From contig CM055318.2 in assembly GCA_029255685.2 (NCBI GenBank), forward strand, positions 70,527,136-70,591,135: DNA of 64,000 bases, read 5' to 3'. Under the pieces are notes generated by a model. It was not told the DNA's origin and did not search any database. It was given only the letters and a program-made list of their open reading frames with translations. This document shows positions 58,347-64,000 of this stretch, piece after piece. The position numbers were made by a program, and so were the translations under genes. This DNA comes from Silene conica. Its lineage: Eukaryota; Streptophyta; Magnoliopsida; Caryophyllales; Caryophyllaceae. The first letter of the stretch is position 1; each line of letters starts with the position of its first letter.

Positions 58347-59558
58347 TTTAATTTTAAGCCATACTTCTTCATTTCTATCTTTTATCAAGACTTACCTTAA
58401 CCTACTTTTAACCTATACTTTTTTTTTTAACAGTAAACAAGGTCTTGAAAGTGTTCTAGGAGATCCCACGACATGGACCTAGTTTTTTCAAAGGTGTTCC
58501 AAGCTTTTAATTCCTTTTTCCTTTTTTTATTTGCTATTTTTCATCTTTATTCAAGACCTAGATTTACTTAGCCCAATCTATAAACATAATCTTAAATATT
58601 AGTTAGTTTAACGACTAAAATCACATGTTAAAATTATAATGATCCATAGTCAAATTATGGAGCATTAAAATTGTTCTCGAGTCTCATTTATGCAATGAAA
58701 GCTAAAATGTCCTTAGACATTATACATTCACAAATTTTCATTGAAAACGGATATCACCCGTCACAAGTTAAAGACGAATAGTATCCTTTCGTAATATACA
58801 AGTGACAGTATTCATGGGTGCTCTATTGTCTCTCACCTGCCCTCTCACTTAGACTATGTTTATAGGTAGGTTTAACAAGGGCAAGATCTTGAAAAATGAT
58901 AAAAAATAATTAAAATAAAAAGGTTAAGTAAAATAAATTATAGGAACTAGTTCCATTCCAAGTGGTCTGAAATGGACCTGGTGGAACATGTTTAAGAACG
59001 GTATTTGCATGTGGTCCTCATACGTAAATCCAATTTAACCAAAAATAACGTCAGAATTCTTAGGTCTAACTAGGGCTTGATAAAATAACAAAATCAGGAA
59101 CTAAGTCTAGTAAGTAGGTTAAGAAATATATATTAGTATTTTAATGTAGGAACTAGGTTTAGGTAGGGCTGTAGGAACGACGGGTAAATATAGTCTTACA
59201 TTATTGTGCACATTCACAAATTTTCATTGAAAATGGATACTATCTATCACAAGTTAATGACGGATGGTGTCCTTCTCATAATATGCAAGTGACACAACTC
59301 ACGGGGTGCTCTATTTTCTCTCACCTACCCTCTTACTTACCTTATTGTAAGAGGGTACTATCCATCTTTAATTTCTGACGGATACTATCCATCATAAGCA
59401 AAACGCTATTATAATCCGTATAACCTGCATGTGACCACAAATAAAGTAATAAACTAGTAAGATTACAAAATTGAAACGCCATCATTGATTGTAATTATTT
59501 TATGAACATGTTCTTCCAACTTACACGAAATTTGAGTTTGTATAAAAATAAATATTAC
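58347..59558. repeat. Direct repeat of ~130 bp flanking a MITE-like element
   Basis: 58,727-58,855 and 59,213-59,340 are close copies (CACAAATTTTCATTGAAAA and GGGGTGCTCTAT or GGGTGCTCTAT). Between them 58,855-59,205 has inverted ends AGACTATGTTTATAGG and CCCGTAAATATAGTCTT on opposite strands. The layout suggests a MITE with duplicated flanks. No gene. Confidence 0.4.
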
Positions 59559-60540
59559 TTTTTTTCTTTTTTTTTCTTCAACAAAGGTAAACTTTATAGA
59601 AAAGAGAAAACGAAATACAGAGTTCAGTCTGTAGCTAGATTTATAGACCAATGAGGATACATACGCATGAAAGAACGAATACTAGTGATCGTATTTCTGC
59701 TAGCAATTGGGACTGGCAAAATATCAGCCAGAACTGAAGATAGTTTTTTACTTGTCACCCAGAAAGTGACAGAGGAGGAACTCTGGTGCGCCGCCATCCG
59801 CATGATATGAAGGAGTGCTTGTGAGTGGGCTGCAAAAGGGGATGAAGCTCGAATCCAGAAAGTAATTTCGCTTCCAGTGCTCGAGACTGATCCGAGAGCT
59901 TGGTAAATGTCCAGACGGGAGTTCCTGAGAACGGTAATATACCATGATAGATCTGAATAATTGAAATGAGAAGGTGATATACCTGAAATAGGCGACAATG
60001 ATAGACTAGTAGGACGAAAAGTAACTGGAGCAGAATGAAGTTGAGAGTGTGCCACCATTAGATAGTCAGCATGGCGTAAGATCTGAGTTGGGTCCACAGG
60101 CGCGGCCCTAATTAAACACAATGTCGTTCCGGGACATCCAAATTGCCTTAGGTAGACAAATGAACTGAAGGACATGACTCCACTCACGTGAGTTGGTACG
60201 CAGGTAAAAAATGAGATCTCCAATCCAGCGTGCAAAAGGTGTGCTAAAATTAGAGTGGCACACCAAACCAAAAATCGAGGAATGCCAGACATGTTGAATA
60301 ACGTCACAAGTCCTGAAAAGATGTTCTGTTGTTTCCGAGTTGCCGTGACAGAAGACGCAAGTGTTATCAACATGTAGGCCACGATGCTGTAAATTCGTTG
60401 TAGTAGGTAGCAAATTATTAACTAGGCGCCAAAGAAAGATAACAAACTTGCGGGAAAAAAGTAGCTTCCAAACAATACGCCATGGAAATGATATGATAGT
60501 AGGGGTTGTCGAATATTGGGATTGTAGGATCATATGATAG
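59559..60540 (-). pseudogene. 5'-truncated LINE: zinc-finger and RNase H remnant
   Basis: On the minus strand, the upstream frame (to 60,533) has the zf-RVT signature of plant LINE reverse transcriptases: FLWRLVNNLLPTTTNLQHRG, then CVFCHGNSETTEHLFRTC, then QFICLPKAIWMSRNDIVF. After a frameshift at about 60,110 the second frame (ending 59,624) continues as a degraded RNase H-like tail with an SSSSVTFWVTSKKLSSVLAD block. An A-rich tail follows near 59,559-59,580, as expected for a LINE 3' end. The RT core is missing. Not functional. Confidence 0.75.
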
Positions 60541-61054
60541 CAGGGGTGGTCATGCGGGTCGGTCGGGTTCGGGACGGGTCGAGAGACGGTGCGGGTTCAT
60601 GGAATGGGGACCCGAACACGGCCCGAGGTCAGGGTTGGTCCGGACGGTTGGGCCCGGTTTTTGGAAAATGTAACCCGGACCCGGCCCGGGGCGGGTCTAG
60701 AGGTGGACCTGGGACGGGTCGGGTTCAATACAACATAAATTCGATAAGCTTTATAAAAAACGATATAGAATCGATTTAATTATTACAGCTAGCTACTTAG
60801 TATTTACAGCCTATACACGGGCCGGGTCCACGGGCCAGGTGCACGAACCGTGTCAACAGGCGGGTTGGTGGGCGGGTCTACGGGTCACCTTCTGGGCTGG
60901 GCTCCAGAAATTGGACCCGGACCCGGTTACTTCACACACACGGGCCGGGCCGGGTTGGGTTTGGACCGGGGTGAGGCGGGACGGGTTAGATCCGGGTACA
61001 GTGGCGGATCGGATCCGAGTTGCCAATGCCGACCCACACTCTTAACCAGCCCTA
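60541..61054. mobile_element. hAT-like GC-rich non-autonomous element
   Basis: The left end CAGGGGTGGTCATGCGG and right end CTTAACCAGCCCTA are imperfect inverted repeats of the hAT kind. The interior is dense in GGGTCGGG and GGCCCGG words. The flanks (TATGATAG and TAAAATGG) agree at 5 of 8 bases, so the target duplication is weak. Open frames here come from GC-rich low complexity. Confidence 0.5.
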
Positions 61055-62200
61055 TAAAATGGCATTATGATCATATACCTAGAAAATTTCACATGTATAA
61101 GACCGTAAATATTTTACAATCATGATGAAATCATAAGATCCAAAATCGACCATATATTTTAAAATTGTTAAATCATATAATTGTAGGATCAAATCAGGAT
61201 TCTGAAATCAATGGTTATAAAACCAAAATAAAGCCAAGATGTTAGGTCAAACATACGCGACTTATGCATAGTTAGTGTGCGCAAGGCTCTCGTGGTGCAC
61301 AAATCACATTGTGTAACCCTGCAGTCTGCGTACGTCCAACTTTTTCTATGTTCAAAATATCAAGCACCAAAATCTCAATTTTTTTGTGCCTTTGTAACCT
61401 CGAGTCCCTCGTGCGTTTGGACCTTGCTATCTACTACCATCTCTTCTCATATTCTTGCAATTCTAAATTATTGGTTCTGCTTTTCTCATGTTCAATCGAA
61501 TATCATTTTAAAAAAATTCCTAAATAACATGACAATTTATGAAGAAAACATAGTAATATAACAAGTTGATAATTAAACCTAATAACTATTAAAGTAAAAT
61601 TCTCCTAATCTCTATTTTTTTACCTAGTTTAGCTTAAATTTATTTCGGTATTGAAACTTTTACCTGAATTTTTTTTAGTTTACTTTAGTGTTTAATTAAG
61701 GAGCATTATTTTACCCTTTTGAAATTTTGACCTACCCAAACTGAAAATCTCGATTTCATTATACTCAGGTTATATATATATTAAAAGACAATAAATCAAC
61801 AAGCAAATTGATTGTGAGCAAAGTCATAATGAATGTTGAAAAAATGTTGACACTTCAACTAAACTTAAATACAAAACCGACATTTATTTGTATCTAGCAA
61901 TGGAAAAAAATATATTGGATACTTCCGTACTTGTGTGTAGTAACATTGCATCATTTTCATTTCTTATACAATCACCACCTGAAGGACCTTAGTTATACTG
62001 GTAGGGGTGACTCTTGGTAGTTTTTTTACTATAATAGAAAGTTAAATTATCGACCGATCTCTTTGATCCAATAATTAACTTTAAATATTCGCATACAAAA
62101 TCAACCGTTTACACATTAACTCGATCTCTTTATAATTCGCGCCCGGATCCTCTAGTGCAACTACCTTAATCAATAAGTCCAAGGCTTAAAATTTAGAACA
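61055..62200. other. Intergenic upstream of the P450 gene
   Basis: No gene supported; the frame at 61,277-61,561 has no recognisable domain. The right end is the P450 promoter region. Confidence 0.45.
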
Positions 62201-62208
62201 TATAAATA
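62201..62208 (+). promoter_or_regulatory. TATA box of the CYP716-type gene
   Basis: TATAAATA lies 63 bp upstream of the ATG at 62264, with an A-rich leader between. Confidence 0.7.
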
Positions 62209-62263
62209 GAAAGACTCCGGGAAATCCCTCACTACTAAGTCAAAAATAACAAAATAAAAAACA

Positions 62264-64000
62264 ATGGAGCTCTTCTTCCTTTGTGGGATGGTTGTCTTCA
62301 TGTTCCTATCTCTGATATCTCTTTTCGTCCTTCACAACCATCGTTCAGCCCGGGGGTATACCCTACCTCCGGGGAAGATGGGACTGCCTATAATAGGCGA
62401 GTCCTACGACTTCTTAGCCACCGGGTGGAAAGGCCACCCGGAGAAGTTCATATTTAGTAGGTTGGCTAAATACGAACCTAATCAAATATTCAAGACATCC
62501 ATCTTAGGAGAAAAAGTGGGAGTAATGTGTGGCGCGGCATGTAACAAGTTCTTGTTCTCGAACGAGAACAAATTAGTCGAAGCTTGGTGGCCTAGCTCCG
62601 TTAACAAGATCTTCCCTTCTTCTACTCAAACTGACTCTAAGGAAGAAGCTAAGAAAATGAGGAGACTCCTTCCTACTTTCTTCAAGCCCGAGGCATTACA
62701 AAGGTATAATAATAATAATGCAATATAACCTAATAATCGATAATTTAAACACTGTTAGTAAGACCGTTGTACAATATACAACAGGTTAACTTATGAACAT
62801 GTACATCAGTTCATAATATCAATAAATGAGGTGTACATGCGCATAAGTTATTATAAGGTTTTGTTATTTATTCGAGTCAGGTTATATTTTGACACGTCTA
62901 ATGACAGGTACATACCCATAATGGACAAGATTGCAATCCGACACATGGAGGACGGGTGGGAAGGAAAAGACGAAGTAGAAGTATTCCCGCTAGCAAAACG
63001 TTACACATTTTGGCTAGCATGCCGTATATTCTTAAGCATAGAGGACCCGGTACATGTAGCTAAGTTCGCTGACCCATTCAACGACATTGCAGCCGGAATC
63101 ATCTCTGTCCCGATCAACTTACCAGGAACGCCATTTAATCGAGGGATCAAGGCATCGAATGTGGTAAGACGAGAACTGAGAGCGATTATTAAGCAGAGGA
63201 AGATTGATTTGGCCGACAATAAGGCGTCTCCTACGCAAGATATATTGTCACATATGTTGTTAACACCGGATGAAGACGGACGGTTTATGAATGAGTTGGA
63301 TATTGCTGATAAAATACTTGGATTGCTTATTGGTGGACATGATACTGCTAGCGCTGCTTGTACATTTGTTGTTAAGTTTCTTGCCGAACTCCCACATATC
63401 TATGATGCTGTTTATAAAGGTATGTATTTATCGAATCCATTCCAAGTCGATCATTTAGTTTCATATAAGACGATCTCATATTTTATTGTTTTCTTGCCAT
63501 TAAATTGAACGCAGAGCAAATGGAGATAGCGAAGTCGAAAGCACCGGGAGAGCATCTAACATGGGAGGACATACAGAAGATGAAGTATTCGTGGAACGTA
63601 GCGTGTGAAGTGTTGCGTTTGGCACCCCCTCTTCAAGGTGCCTTTAGGGAAGCCCTCTCCGATTTCATGTATGCTGGTTTCCAAATTCCCAAGGGTTGGA
63701 AGGTACTTCTTCTGCTACGCACTTAAGTATATGCGACCAACCGGTTTGATCCCAGGTTATGAGTACCACCGCTTACTTTGCATTTGCAAATCCGGACTAT
63801 AATAGAATCATATATATCAAACCAATAGCATAGTCTCTAGTCGTTGTCGAGGATGTTCAATAAATAATTGACCTGTTTTAAGTTTAATACGGATACTGAT
63901 AATATTGAGCTCACACATACACATACATGCTTACATCATGCAGTTATATTGGAGTGCAAACTCAACACATAGGAATCCGAAATGCTTCCCAGAACCCGAG
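62264..64000 (+). CDS. CYP716-type cytochrome P450, 5' part (runs off window)
   Basis: Heme monooxygenase; CYP716 enzymes of the A type oxidise triterpene scaffolds such as beta-amyrin, often at C-28, at the ER membrane. Exons: 62264-62703, 62908-63419, 63515-63702 and 63944 to the window end, all GT-AG and in frame, giving 399 residues so far (a typical total is about 480). Visible: N-terminal anchor (1-24), hinge [14 protein letters not shown] (34-47), I-helix GGHDTAS (289-295), ExxR as EVLR (349-352), then [20 protein letters not shown] and IPKGWK, continuing in exon 4 as [19 protein letters not shown]. The heme-binding Cys motif lies beyond the window. The GGHDTAS helix and [12 protein letters not shown] block are the CYP716 pattern. 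No stops or shifts. A BAHD acyltransferase gene ends about 21.5 kb upstream. Confidence 0.9.

Overview
The window looks like nuclear DNA of a flowering plant. It is strongly AT-rich by eye, has short GT-AG introns, and is crowded with plant transposon families: Helitrons, Ty1-copia pieces, a TRIM, solo LTRs, a Stowaway MITE, a tRNA-derived SINE, a LINE tail and hAT-like and MULE-like MITEs. Its host-type genes are plant families: a BAHD acyltransferase, a CYP716-type P450, an ECA1/prolamin-like secreted protein and a conserved plant protein. A eudicot fits, possibly from a saponin-rich order such as Caryophyllales, but that is inference. There is no bacterial or viral content.

Left end (1-3.5 kb): intergenic repeats, a complete 182-bp mini-Helitron, a ~698-bp tandem duplication carrying TTA microsatellites, and a 33-bp perfect inverted repeat bracketing about 2.4 kb.

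Region 5.7-27.1 kb is the most interesting part, a Helitron-type gene cluster. It holds a frameshifted gene with two dsRBD-like repeats, two complete nine-exon RPA70-like single-strand-DNA-binding genes, a 449-residue Helitron/PIF1 helicase ORF without a Rep domain, three paralogous ~170-177 aa proteins with an F-box-like core, and an unknown two-exon 169-aa gene. A GC-rich hairpin followed by CTAG, the hallmark of a Helitron 3' end, lies at 27,050-27,081. I could not fix the matching 5' end. The RPA genes are visible only after splicing is worked out. In both copies every reading frame closes across all nine exons, and five exon lengths are identical. The RPA, helicase and F-box-like ORFs are open, which suggests selection or recent activity.

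Region 27.1-38.4 kb is a transposon nest: minus-strand Helitron 5' ends interrupted by a TRIM and a hAT MITE (both with target-site duplications), an end-to-end Helitron (31.5-34.2 kb), and a deleted copia element interrupted by a MULE-like MITE.

Region 39.4-47.8 kb holds host-type genes: the BAHD acyltransferase, the conserved plant gene whose 5' exons I cannot find, a decayed Helitron with a helicase pseudogene, and the ECA1-like gene.

Region 47.8-62 kb is repeats: a Helitron 3' end, Stowaway, two solo LTRs with unusual internal tandem amplification, a SINE, a LINE tail and a hAT-like element. The window ends inside a CYP716-type P450 gene (62.26 kb onward). This P450 lies about 21.5 kb from the BAHD gene, a pairing of enzyme types used in triterpenoid decoration.
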